A DNA stretch of 20,527 nucleotides, from NCBI GenBank assembly GCA_025966295.1, contig JAOPVD010000053.1, positions 1 to 20,527 of the forward strand, in the 5' to 3' direction. Below, one piece after another: positions 6,346 to 13,270 of the stretch. The notes beneath the pieces were generated by a model that worked only from the letters and a program-made list of their open reading frames with translations, did no database searches and was not told the origin of the DNA. Every line of letters begins with the position of its first letter. The first letter of the stretch is position 1. Position numbers and translations under genes: made by a program. This DNA comes from Frankiales bacterium (GTDB taxonomy: Bacteria; Actinomycetota; Actinomycetes; Mycobacteriales; SCTD01).

Positions 6346-7799
6346 GCCGGGTCGTGGTGGTCGGGGCCGGGGTGGGCGGCCTGGCCGTCGCCGCCCGGCT
6401 GGCCTGCCTCGGCCACCACGTGACGGTCTGCGAGGCGGCCGACGAGGTCGGCGGCAAGCTCGGGACCTTCGAGCGCGACGGGTTCCGGTTCGACACCGGG
6501 CCGTCGCTGCTGACGATGCCGGCGGTCTTCCAGGAGCTGTTCGCCGCCACCGGCGGCTGGCCGACCGGCCTGGAGCTGCAGCGGCTCGACCCGATCGCGC
6601 GGTACCGCTTCGCGGACGGCAGCACCCTGGACAGCACCGACGACCTCGAGCAGATGTGCCGCCGGCTGGAGGCGTGGAGTCCCGGCAGCGGCGCCGACTG
6701 GCGGGCGTTCCTGAGCCGGGCCGAGCGGATCTGGGAGGCCAGCAAGGGGCCGTTCCTGGAGTCCGCGCTGCACGGCTCCCGGTCGCTGGCCGCCCTCGCC
6801 GTCACGCGCCCGACCGACCTGGCGACGCTGGCGCCTGGTCGGTCGCTGCGTGACCTCGGCCGCCGGCACCTGCGCGACCCGCGGCTGCGGATGCTGCTCG
6901 ACCGGTACGCCACCTACACCGGCTCCGACCCCCGCCGCGCGCCTGCGGCCCTCGCCTCGATCCCCTTCGTCGAGCAGGCCTTCGGCGGCTGGTACGTCAC
7001 CGGCGGCCTGCGGCGGCTCGCCGACGCGCTGCTCGACCGCGCCCTCGAGGTGGGCGTCAGCGTCCGGACCGGCACCCGGGTGGTGGCCATCAGCGACCCG
7101 GTCCGCGGGGTGACCCTGGCGGACGGCACGTTCCTGCCGGCCGACGTGGTGGTGGCGAACGCCGACGCCGCGCACGTCTACGGCGACCTGGTGGCCTGCC
7201 CGCTTGCGGCCCGCAAGCTGGCGCGGGCGACGCCGTCGCTGTCGGGCTTCGTGCTGCTGCTGGCGGTGGAGGGCCGCACCCCGGGGCTGGCGCACCACAA
7301 CGTGCTCTTCCCGGCCGACTACGACGCCGAGTTCGACGCCGTCTTCGGCGCGCCGGCCCGGCCGGTCGAGGACCCGACGCTCTACGTCAGCGTCCCGCCG
7401 GGGCAGGCCCCCGAGGGCTGCGCGGCCTGGTTCGTGCTCGTCAACGCCCCCCGCCACGGCACCGGCCGCGGCGCCGTCGACTGGCGGGCACCCGGGCTGG
7501 CGGAGGGCTACGCCGACCGGCTGCTCGACCGGCTGGCGGCCCGCGGCCTGGAGGTGCGGGACCGGCTGCGCTGGCGGGAGGTCATCACCCCGGCCGACCT
7601 GGAGCAGCGCACCGGTGCGGTCGGCGGCGCCATCTACGGCAGCTCCAGCAACGGCGCGACCGCGGCGTTCCTGCGGCCGGCCAACCGTTCGCCGGTGCCG
7701 GGGCTGTTCCTGGTGGGCGGCTCGGCCCACCCCGGCGGCGGGCTGCCGCTGGTCGCCTTGTCGGCGCGCATCGTCAGCGGGCTGCTCGGCCCGGCCTGA
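6342..7799 (+). CDS. CrtI-family carotenoid desaturase, probably CrtD-like (3',4'-desaturase)
   Basis: A 485-residue FAD protein with an N-terminal Rossmann motif (VVVVGAGVGGLAVAARLACLG...CEAADEVGGKLG). It has the family's RFDTGPSLLTMP stretch and a C-terminal FAD signature, LFLVGGSAHPGGGLPLVALSAR. The HPGGGLP form is common in CrtD-type enzymes, whereas the dedicated phytoene desaturase at 15358 has TQPGVGVPM. CrtD enzymes introduce the 3,4 double bond into 1-hydroxy carotenoids. The position directly after the CruF-like hydratase and glycosyltransferase, with a GTGA overlap at 6342-6345, supports that role. The Rossmann motif begins four residues after GTG 6342, so the start is secure. A CrtI-like phytoene or lycopene desaturase is the alternative. 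The 3' end overlaps the convergent CDP-alcohol transferase gene by 26 bp. Confidence 0.72.
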   Translation: MSRVVVVGAGVGGLAVAARLACLGHHVTVCEAADEVGGKLGTFERDGFRFDTGPSLLTMPAVFQELFAATGGWPTGLELQRLDPIARYRFADGSTLDSTDDLEQMCRRLEAWSPGSGADWRAFLSRAERIWEASKGPFLESALHGSRSLAALAVTRPTDLATLAPGRSLRDLGRRHLRDPRLRMLLDRYATYTGSDPRRAPAALASIPFVEQAFGGWYVTGGLRRLADALLDRALEVGVSVRTGTRVVAISDPVRGVTLADGTFLPADVVVANADAAHVYGDLVACPLAARKLARATPSLSGFVLLLAVEGRTPGLAHHNVLFPADYDAEFDAVFGAPARPVEDPTLYVSVPPGQAPEGCAAWFVLVNAPRHGTGRGAVDWRAPGLAEGYADRLLDRLAARGLEVRDRLRWREVITPADLEQRTGAVGGAIYGSSSNGATAAFLRPANRSPVPGLFLVGGSAHPGGGLPLVALSARIVSGLLGPA

Positions 7800-7801
7800 C
7801 G
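7772..7801. terminator. Composite palindrome covering both convergent stop codons (bidirectional terminator candidate)
   Basis: CGTCAG (7772-7777) pairs with CTGACG (7796-7801), and CGGGC (7778-7782) with GCCCG (7789-7793), leaving a 2-nt bulge and a 6-nt loop. This gives an 11-bp stem. It contains the TGA of the CrtD-like gene (7797-7799) and the stop of the minus-strand gene (7774-7776). No T-tract follows on either strand. Confidence 0.4.
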
Positions 7802-8397
7802 GTACGCGCGGTGCCGCGGGTACGACGCAGGGCGGGCAGCAGCTGCACCAGCCCGACGAGCAGCGCGGCGCCCAGCACGGCGAGGCCGGCCGTCGGCACC
7901 GACACCAGCCCGAGCGCGCACGCGAGCACCCGGGTCGGGCGCTCGGCGACCGTCAGGGTGAGCACCCGACCGGTCACGAGCCGGGTGCCCTCCAGCAGCA
8001 GAACGCCTGCGATGCAAGCGATGCCGAGCCAGATCGGGGCACCGGCCAGCACCAGCGCGGTGACGAACAGTAGGTCGCAGACCCGGTCGGCCACGCCGTC
8101 GAGCACCGCGCCGACCCGGGTGACGCGGTCCTGCAGCAGCGCGACGGCGCCGTCCAGCGCGTCCAGCAGGGCGCTGCCGACGACGAGCAGGGCGCCGACC
8201 GGCGCGGGCACTGCGAGGACGCCGACAGCGGCGACCACGGACAGCACCGTCAGGACGTCGGGGTGCACGCGGGTGCGGGCGACCGGCCGCCCGACGGCGT
8301 GCACGACCCGCAGCCACCGGCGCACCAGCGGGGCGCGCCGGGGGTCGGTGCCGCCGTGCAGCGCCTGCCAGCGGTCGAGGTGCTCCTCGAAGCTCAC
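7774..8397 (-). CDS. CDP-alcohol phosphatidyltransferase family membrane protein
   Basis: A 207-residue membrane protein with the CDP-alcohol phosphotransferase signature D79-x2-D82-G83-x2-A86-x9-G96-x3-D100-x3-D104 (DALDGAVALLQDRVTRVGAV, then LDGVAD). These enzymes move a phospho-alcohol from a CDP-alcohol or to a CDP-diacylglycerol acceptor in membrane lipid synthesis, using the four Asp residues for metal binding and catalysis. All four Asp are present, but the usual Arg after Ala86 is Leu, so activity or substrate may differ. An N-terminal amphipathic stretch of ~40 residues precedes several hydrophobic helices. The GTG start at 8397 overlaps the stop of the SRPBCC gene (GTGA), which implies coupling. 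The substrate is unknown. A link to the carotenoid genes is only positional. Confidence 0.78.
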   Translation of the reverse strand: MSFEEHLDRWQALHGGTDPRRAPLVRRWLRVVHAVGRPVARTRVHPDVLTVLSVVAAVGVLAVPAPVGALLVVGSALLDALDGAVALLQDRVTRVGAVLDGVADRVCDLLFVTALVLAGAPIWLGIACIAGVLLLEGTRLVTGRVLTLTVAERPTRVLACALGLVSVPTAGLAVLGAALLVGLVQLLPALRRTRGTARTVRPGRAAR

Positions 8398-8843
8398 GCC
8401 ACCGAGGTCGCGACGCGCTGCCGGGCCCGGGCCAGCCGCTGGGTGCGGGCGGCCAGCACGCGGGCGTTGAGGCCGTTCGCCAACCACAGCAGCGGCACCG
8501 CCGGGCGGGCGAACAGGCCGTCGACCACCAGGCAGAGCGCGATGTCGGTGCCGCCCCTGGTCGTGGGGGTGAGGACGAAGGTGAGCTCCTCGGTGATGCC
8601 GGGCGCGGTCCGCACCCGCATCACCAGCCGCCTCTCGGGCTCCACCTCCAGGACGTCGACGGGGATGCCGAGCGCGGTCCACCGCGAGATGCCGACGAGG
8701 TGCTGCCCGACGGCCGCCGGACGGCTCGTCCCCCTGACCTTGCGCAAGAAGACGTCGAACTGCGGCCAGCGGTCCGGGTGGCCGAGCAGCTCCCACACCA
8801 GGGCCGGAGGCGCCGACGTGCGAACGCGGTGGACGAGCTTCAT
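8394..8843 (-). CDS. SRPBCC-fold (polyketide cyclase/START-like) protein
   Basis: A 149-residue protein with the SRPBCC/START-like pattern. A first strand, MKLVHRVRTSAPPALVWELLGHPDRWPQFDVFLRKV, corresponds to the conserved 'ap...vw..l.dp..wp.w...v' start. Middle strands follow (DVLEVEPERRLVMRVRTAPGITEELTFVLTPT), and then a long C-terminal helix (LNARVLAARTQRLARARQRV). Such proteins bind hydrophobic ligands in a deep cavity. The ligand here is unknown, and a lipid or isoprenoid would suit the context. The ATG start has no Shine-Dalgarno sequence but has TACGGT 6 nt upstream. It is translationally coupled to the downstream CDP-alcohol transferase. Confidence 0.82.
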   Translation of the reverse strand: MKLVHRVRTSAPPALVWELLGHPDRWPQFDVFLRKVRGTSRPAAVGQHLVGISRWTALGIPVDVLEVEPERRLVMRVRTAPGITEELTFVLTPTTRGGTDIALCLVVDGLFARPAVPLLWLANGLNARVLAARTQRLARARQRVATSVA

Positions 8844-8849
8844 GCCGCC

Positions 8850-8855
8850 ACCGTA
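8850..8855 (-). promoter_or_regulatory. -10 hexamer (TACGGT) of the SRPBCC gene, leaderless
   Basis: On the minus strand TACGGT ends 6 nt before the ATG at 8843, and no Shine-Dalgarno sequence is present. It lies in the 22-bp gap after the SIMPL-domain gene. Confidence 0.45.
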
Positions 8856-8865
8856 AGGCGGCGGG

Positions 8866-9600
8866 CTACGCCAGCGCCCAGCGCACGGTCACCGACACGC
8901 TGACCTGCGACGTGCCCGGGTCGATCGGCACCGGGCTCAGGCCGGCCTGCGCAGTGCGCGCGAAGCCCATGTACCGCGGCAGGTCCTGCGGCGCCGGGGC
9001 CTTCTCGGTCACCAGCTGCACCTCGCCGAGCCGGCGGCCGGACAGCTCGGCGTAGCGCTGTGCCTTGGCCCTGGCGGCGGCGTAGGCCGCGTCGCGGGCC
9101 TTGGCGAGCAGGGCGACGTTGTCCTCCAGGGCGAAGCTCACGCCCTGCAGCACCACCGCGCTGCCGCCGGCGACGACGGCGTCGCTGATGGCCCGGCCGG
9201 CCTTGGCCAGGTCGCGCAGCTTGGCGGTCAGCGTCTCCGAGACCTGGTAGCCGTTGCGCCGGCCCTTGCGGTCGTAGGACGGCGAGACGTTCACGTTGGA
9301 GGTCTGCAGGTCGGCACCGGCGACGCCGGACTTCTTCAGCGCCCCCCGGACCCGGTTCTGCAGCGTGTTCGCGTCCTGCAGCGCGGTGCTGACGTCATCA
9401 CGGCGCAGCGAGACGCCGAAGACCGACCTGAGGACGTCGGGGGTGCCGAAGACCTTGCCGAGGCCGTCCACCACCACCCCGCTGCTCGCGGACGGGGCAT
9501 CGGCGGCAGCCGCCGGCTTCGTCGCCCGACCACCCCCGACGAAGAAGGCGCCGACGGCGACCAGGACGACGACCAGTACGACGGCAGCGGTGCGCTTCAC
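8866..9600 (-). CDS. Exported or membrane-anchored SIMPL (DUF541) domain protein
   Basis: A 244-residue protein. Residues 1-3 are basic and 5-22 are a hydrophobic signal or anchor (TAAVVLVVVLVAVGAFF), so the rest is predicted outside the membrane. The SIMPL/DUF541 domain runs from about residue 42 to the end. It has the typical opening DGLGKVFGTPDV, an ALQDANTLQNRVRGALKKSGV helix, and the strand LQTSNVNVSPSYD. A long helix carries AKARDAAYAAARAKAQRYAELSGRRLGEV, and the end is SVSVTVRWAL. The molecular function of these domains is poorly defined. The GTG at 9600 is chosen because the signal segment follows at once and GGAGG lies 5 nt upstream. A longer frame runs into metF and is not credible. 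The Shine-Dalgarno sequence lies in a hairpin. Confidence 0.85.
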   Translation of the reverse strand: MKRTAAVVLVVVLVAVGAFFVGGGRATKPAAAADAPSASSGVVVDGLGKVFGTPDVLRSVFGVSLRRDDVSTALQDANTLQNRVRGALKKSGVAGADLQTSNVNVSPSYDRKGRRNGYQVSETLTAKLRDLAKAGRAISDAVVAGGSAVVLQGVSFALEDNVALLAKARDAAYAAARAKAQRYAELSGRRLGEVQLVTEKAPAPQDLPRYMGFARTAQAGLSPVPIDPGTSQVSVSVTVRWALA

Positions 9601-9603
9601 GGG

Positions 9604-9630
9604 ACCTCCACGAGGGTGCTTGGTGGAGGT
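9604..9630 (-). promoter_or_regulatory. 5'-leader hairpin predicted to sequester the Shine-Dalgarno sequence of the SIMPL gene
   Basis: Read on the minus strand, ACCTCCAC (9630-9623) is followed by an 11-nt loop and then GTGGAGGT (9611-9604). This is a perfect 8-bp stem that buries the GGAGG ribosome-binding site 5 nt before GTG 9600. The 5' arm contains ACCTCC, the same sequence as the 16S rRNA anti-Shine-Dalgarno. No T-tract follows, so a terminator is less likely. Confidence 0.5.
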
Positions 9631-9659
9631 AGGACGCACGCCGGCCGCGCGCGGTTCGG

Positions 9660-10547
9660 TCAGGTGGCGGCGGACAGCCCGAGCCGGGCCCAGATCTCGC
9701 GGGTCGCGGTGGACCGGTTGAGGGTGATGAAGTGCAGCCCCGGGGCGCCCTCGGCCAGCAGCCGGTCCGACAGCGCGGTGGCCACCTCGACCCCGATCTC
9801 GCGGACCGCCAGCGGGTCGTCGGCGACCTTGTGCAGCCGGTCGGCCAGGGGCTTCGGGAAGGCGGCGCCGGACAGGACCGCGAACCGCTCGATCTGCGCC
9901 ACGTTCGTGACCGGCATGATGCCCGGGATGATCGGGACCTCGCAGCCGGCGGCCAGCACCCGGTCGCGCAGCCGCAGGTAGTCCTCGGCCCCGAAGAAGA
10001 ACTGCGTGATGGCGAAGTCCGCCCCGGCCCGGCACTTGTCGACGAAGAAGGCCACGTCGCTGTCGAGGTCGGGTGAGCGCGGGTGCTTGTCCGGGAAGGC
10101 GGCGACGCCGACGCAGAAGTCCCCCATGCTCTTCACCAGCTCGACCAGCTGGGAGGTGTAGGCGAAGCCCTGCGGGTGCGGCACCCAGTGCGCCTGCGGG
10201 TCGCCGGGCGGGTCGCCGCGCAGCGCCAGCACGTTGCGGACACCGGCGGCGGCGTACTGGCCGATGATGTGCCGCAGCTCGGCCACCGAGTGGTTGACCG
10301 CGGTCAGGTGGCCCAGCGGGGTGAGCGTGGTCTCGGTCGCGATCCGCTCGGTCATGGCGACCGTGGTGGCCCGGGTGGAGCCGCCCGCGCCGTACGTCAC
10401 CGAGACGTAGTGCGGCTGCAGCGACTCGAGCTCACGGATCGCCTGCCAGAGCTGGCGCTCGCCGTCCGGGGTCTTCGCCGGGAAGAACTCGAAGGAGAAC
10501 AGGCGCTCACCGGTGGCGAGCATCTCCGAGATGGTGCGGCTGGACAT
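9660..10547 (-). CDS. metF: Methylenetetrahydrofolate reductase
   Basis: A 295-residue cytosolic FAD enzyme that reduces 5,10-methylene-THF to 5-methyl-THF for methionine synthesis. The TIM-barrel landmarks are clear. SFEFFPAKT (18-26) has the Glu that protonates the substrate. TYGAGGSTR (51-59), LGHLT near 78 and LALRGDPP (107-114) are family motifs, and the FAITQFFF strand appears further on. Length is normal. The ATG start lies 6 nt downstream of TAGCCT and lacks a Shine-Dalgarno sequence, so it is probably leaderless. That hexamer overlaps the stop codon of the upstream SIMPL gene. The gene sits between two SIMPL genes on the same strand and close to crtE. From memory, a metF/polyprenyl synthase neighbourhood also occurs in streptomycetes. 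Confidence 0.96.
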   Translation of the reverse strand: MSSRTISEMLATGERLFSFEFFPAKTPDGERQLWQAIRELESLQPHYVSVTYGAGGSTRATTVAMTERIATETTLTPLGHLTAVNHSVAELRHIIGQYAAAGVRNVLALRGDPPGDPQAHWVPHPQGFAYTSQLVELVKSMGDFCVGVAAFPDKHPRSPDLDSDVAFFVDKCRAGADFAITQFFFGAEDYLRLRDRVLAAGCEVPIIPGIMPVTNVAQIERFAVLSGAAFPKPLADRLHKVADDPLAVREIGVEVATALSDRLLAEGAPGLHFITLNRSTATREIWARLGLSAAT

Positions 10548-10553
10548 GGCGCG

Positions 10554-10559
10554 AGGCTA
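10554..10559 (-). promoter_or_regulatory. -10 hexamer (TAGCCT) of metF, leaderless
   Basis: On the minus strand TAGCCT ends 6 nt before the metF ATG at 10547. Its TAG is also the stop codon (10557-10559) of the upstream SIMPL gene. No Shine-Dalgarno sequence is present. Confidence 0.5.
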
Positions 10560-11162
10560 GTCGGCGCGCAGCTCCCAGGTGGTCAGCAGGGAGACAACGA
10601 CGTCCTGGCCGCCCTCCGCGACCTCGTACGACGCCACCCTGACGGCCACGCGGCCGACGTCCGCGTGCGGCACCTCGGCGTGCCGGCCCTCCGACAGGTG
10701 CACCAGCCCACCCAGCCGGCCGGCCGCCAGCGCGGCGTACTGCTCGGCCGCCCGCCGGGCCGCCGCGAACGCCCGCTCGCGGGCCTGCGCCCGCGGCCCG
10801 GAGTCGTCGCTGACCACCGGCTGCAGGCTCTGCAGCCGCACCGCGCGACCGCCGGCCTCCAGCGCCGCGGTCACCACCTCCCCGGCCGCGGCCAGGTCGG
10901 GCAGCTGGGCGGTCACCGTGGAGGTGGCGTGCGGGCGCCCCTCGCGCTGGTGGTCGTGGTCCCAGACCGGCTGCACCGCCAGCGCCTTGGCGGAGGCCGT
11001 GACGCCCAGCGCCGCGACCACCGCGGACTGCACCGCCCCGCACGCGCGCAGCGCCTCCGCCGGGGTGCTGCCCTCCACGTCGATGGTCAGCACCACCGCG
11101 ACGACGTCCGGCACGGCCCGCGCCGTACCCGTGGCTGAGGTCGTGACCGTCCGCAGGTCCAT
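10557..11162 (-). CDS. SIMPL (DUF541) domain protein without signal peptide
   Basis: A 201-residue protein made of one SIMPL/DUF541 domain with no leader. The domain begins almost at the start (TSATGTARAVPDVVAVVLTIDVEG) and ends SLLTTWELRAD. The typical helix with ARERAFAAARRAAEQYAALAAGRLGGLVHLSEG is present near the C-terminus and matches the ARDAAYAAARAKAQRYAELSGRRLGEV region of the second SIMPL protein downstream. Function is unknown. The absence of a signal peptide suggests a cytosolic protein, unlike its paralogue. The ATG at 11162 has TAGTCT 6 nt upstream and no Shine-Dalgarno sequence. The gene is divergent from crtE, with 24 bp between start codons. Confidence 0.83.
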   Translation of the reverse strand: MDLRTVTTSATGTARAVPDVVAVVLTIDVEGSTPAEALRACGAVQSAVVAALGVTASAKALAVQPVWDHDHQREGRPHATSTVTAQLPDLAAAGEVVTAALEAGGRAVRLQSLQPVVSDDSGPRAQARERAFAAARRAAEQYAALAAGRLGGLVHLSEGRHAEVPHADVGRVAVRVASYEVAEGGQDVVVSLLTTWELRAD

Positions 11163-11186
11163 CCCCTGAGACTAGGCTCCCGGCGC
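11163..11186. promoter_or_regulatory. Back-to-back leaderless promoters between the SIMPL gene and crtE
   Basis: Only 24 bp separate the two start codons. Minus-strand TAGTCT (11174-11169) ends 6 nt before the SIMPL ATG. Plus-strand TAGGCT (11173-11178) ends 8 nt before the crtE ATG. The two -10 boxes overlap by two bases in a near-symmetric AGACTAGGCT core. No clear -35 boxes are seen, and they would have to lie inside the opposite coding regions. Confidence 0.55.
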
Positions 11187-12239
11187 ATGAGCGTCCTTGA
11201 CCGTGGCGACCTGCGGACCCGCGTGCAAGGAGCTCTCGACGCCTTCGTCGCGGAGCGCGGATCGGTGCTGGAGACGATGGGCCCCGAGCTGGGTCCGCTC
11301 GTCGCGGCGCTCACCGACTTCCTGGCCGGCGGCAAGCGGCTGCGGCCGGCGTTCTGCTTCTGGGGGTTCCTGGGGGCCGGCGGCGCCGACGGCGACCAGC
11401 TGGTCGTCGCGGCCGCGTCGCTCGAGCTGTTCCAGGCCTGCGCGATCATCCACGACGACGTCATGGACGGCAGCGACACCCGGCGCGGCAAGCCGGCGGT
11501 GCACAAGCGGTTCGCCGCCCTGCACGGCGTCGAGGGCTGGAACGGCTCGCCCGACACCTTCGGCAACGGCGCCGCCATCCTGCTCGGCGACCTCTGCCTG
11601 GCCTGGTCCGACGAGATGCTCGTCAGCAGCGGCCTGCTCAGCCCGCCGGCCCGGCGGGTCTTCGACGGCATGCGGGCCGAGCTCATGGCCGGGCAGTACC
11701 TCGACCTGCTGGAGCAGGTCCGGGCCGACGGCACCCTCGCCTCCGCCCTCCGGGTGGCCCGCTACAAGGCGGCCAAGTACACGATCGTCGAGCCGCTGAA
11801 CCTCGGCGCGACGATGGCCGGCGCCGGCGAGGACGTCCTGGCCGGCTACGCCGCCTACGGCTTCCCGCTGGGCGAGGCCTTCCAGCTCCGCGACGACGTG
11901 CTGGGCGTCTTCGGCGACCCGTCGGTGACCGGCAAGCCCGCCGGTGACGACCTGCGGGAGGGCAAGCGCACCGCCCTGGTCGCGCTCGCCCTGGAGCAGG
12001 CCACCCCGGCCCAGACCGAGCTGGTACGCCGGCACCTCGGCGACCCGGCGCTCGACCCGGCCGGCGTCGAGGCGCTGCGCGAGGTGCTGGTCGCGACCGG
12101 CGCCGTGGACCGGGTCGAGCAGCTCATCACGAGCCGCACCGACGAGGCGCTGACCGCGCTCGACGCGGCGCCGATGTCCGCGGACGCCCGCGAGGTGCTG
12201 CGTGAGCTGGCGGTCGCGGCCACCGCCCGGGCCGTCTGA
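11187..12239 (+). CDS. crtE: Geranylgeranyl diphosphate synthase-type polyprenyl synthetase
   Basis: A 350-residue all-helical isoprenyl diphosphate synthase. GGKRLRP (48-54) binds IPP. The first Asp-rich motif DDVMD (90-94) and the second DDVLG (236-240, in QLRDDVLGVFGD) bind Mg-diphosphate, and GQYLDLLEQ lies between. The residues four and five before the first motif are Ala86 and Cys85. They are small, which allows elongation beyond C15 and fits GGPP. The product would feed the phytoene synthase at 18329. Other prenyl-chain roles (quinones, polyprenols) cannot be excluded, so IdsA-type is an alternative name. The ATG start has TAGGCT 8 nt upstream and no Shine-Dalgarno sequence, so it is probably leaderless. 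Confidence 0.9.
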   Translation: MSVLDRGDLRTRVQGALDAFVAERGSVLETMGPELGPLVAALTDFLAGGKRLRPAFCFWGFLGAGGADGDQLVVAAASLELFQACAIIHDDVMDGSDTRRGKPAVHKRFAALHGVEGWNGSPDTFGNGAAILLGDLCLAWSDEMLVSSGLLSPPARRVFDGMRAELMAGQYLDLLEQVRADGTLASALRVARYKAAKYTIVEPLNLGATMAGAGEDVLAGYAAYGFPLGEAFQLRDDVLGVFGDPSVTGKPAGDDLREGKRTALVALALEQATPAQTELVRRHLGDPALDPAGVEALREVLVATGAVDRVEQLITSRTDEALTALDAAPMSADAREVLRELAVAATARAV

Positions 12240-12244
12240 CGCCG

Positions 12245-12250
12245 TACGCT
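12245..12250 (+). promoter_or_regulatory. -10 hexamer (TACGCT) of map, leaderless
   Basis: TACGCT ends 9 nt before the ATG at 12260, within the 20-bp gap after crtE, with no strong Shine-Dalgarno sequence (only GGACAG). A leaderless or very short leader is likely. Read-through from crtE is also possible. Confidence 0.4.
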
Positions 12251-12259
12251 GGACAGACC

Positions 12260-13258
12260 ATGACTGCTCCGACACTGGCCGCCAACGACCCCTGCCACTG
12301 CGGCAGCGGCCGCAAGTACAAGCGGTGCCACCGGATCGCCGACCTCGACCCGGCCCGGGCGGCCGCCGAGCAGGCCCGCAAGGACGAGGCCGCCCGGCTG
12401 GCCGAGGCGCACGTCACGCCGGGCAGGCTCAGCCCCCGCCGCGAGGTGCCCGAGCACATCGAGCGACCGCCGTACGCGCTCGACGCCAAGGGCCGGCCCG
12501 GCGTGCGCGAGAGCGGGGCGCCCAAGGACGCCGAGACGCTGGAGAAGATGCGGCGGGCCGGCAAGGCGGCCGCCGAGGTGCTGCAGGTAGTCGGCGCCGC
12601 GGTGCGGCCTGGCGTCACCACCGACGAGCTCGACGCGATCGCGCACGAGGAGTGCCTCAAGCGCGGCGGCTACCCGAGCCCGCTGGGCTACAACGGCTTC
12701 CCGAAGTCGCTGTGCACCAGCGTCAACGAGGTCATCTGCCACGGCATCCCGGACAGCACCGTCCTCAAGGACGGCGACATCGTCAACCTCGACGTGACCA
12801 TCTACCTCGACGGCGTGCACGGCGACACCAACGCCACCTTCTTCGTCGGCGAGGTCGACGAGCAGTCCCGCAGGCTCGTCGAGGTGACCCGCGAGTGCCT
12901 CGACCTGGGCATCGCGGCGGTCAAGCCCGGCGCCCGGGTCCGCGACATCGGCAAGGCCATCCAGGCGCACGCCGAGGGCCAGGGCTACGGCGTGGTGCGG
13001 GCGTTCGTGGGGCACGGCATCGGCCGGGCGTTCCACAGCGACCCGCAGGTCTACCACTACGACAACCCGTCGGCCCGCACCGAGCTCGTGCCCGGGATGA
13101 CGTTCACCATCGAGCCGATGATCACGATCGGCGACTGGCACCACGAGATGTGGGACGACGGCTGGACCGCGGTGACCAAGGACCGGTCCCGCACCGCCCA
13201 GTTCGAGCACACCCTCGTGGTCACCGAGACCGGCGCCGAGGTCCTGACCCGCGCCTGA
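12260..13258 (+). CDS. map: Type I methionine aminopeptidase with N-terminal SEC-C zinc motif
   Basis: A 332-residue enzyme that removes the initiator methionine from nascent proteins. Residues 12-24 hold a SEC-C-type zinc motif (C12-x-C14-x8-C23-H24, in DPCHCGSGRKYKRCH), followed by an Ala/Glu-rich linker. The catalytic pita-bread domain starts near 85 and carries His161 (CHGIP), the metal ligands Asp178 and Asp189 (NLDVTIYLDGVHGDT), His252 (GHGIG), Glu285 (FTIEPM) and Glu316 (QFEHT). All are present, so the enzyme should be active. The N-terminal SEC-C motif resembles the one at the C-terminus of SecA. In MetAPs it is thought to help with ribosome or protein contact. The start is the ATG at 12260. 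It follows crtE by 20 bp. Confidence 0.95.
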   Translation: MTAPTLAANDPCHCGSGRKYKRCHRIADLDPARAAAEQARKDEAARLAEAHVTPGRLSPRREVPEHIERPPYALDAKGRPGVRESGAPKDAETLEKMRRAGKAAAEVLQVVGAAVRPGVTTDELDAIAHEECLKRGGYPSPLGYNGFPKSLCTSVNEVICHGIPDSTVLKDGDIVNLDVTIYLDGVHGDTNATFFVGEVDEQSRRLVEVTRECLDLGIAAVKPGARVRDIGKAIQAHAEGQGYGVVRAFVGHGIGRAFHSDPQVYHYDNPSARTELVPGMTFTIEPMITIGDWHHEMWDDGWTAVTKDRSRTAQFEHTLVVTETGAEVLTRA

Positions 13259-13270
13259 TAGCAAGGAGGG

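Noticed and set aside
9601..10035. Extended 389-residue version of the exported SIMPL protein
   Set aside because: The extra N-terminus lies in an off-frame part of metF. The GTG at 9600 has a Shine-Dalgarno sequence and an immediate signal-anchor segment.
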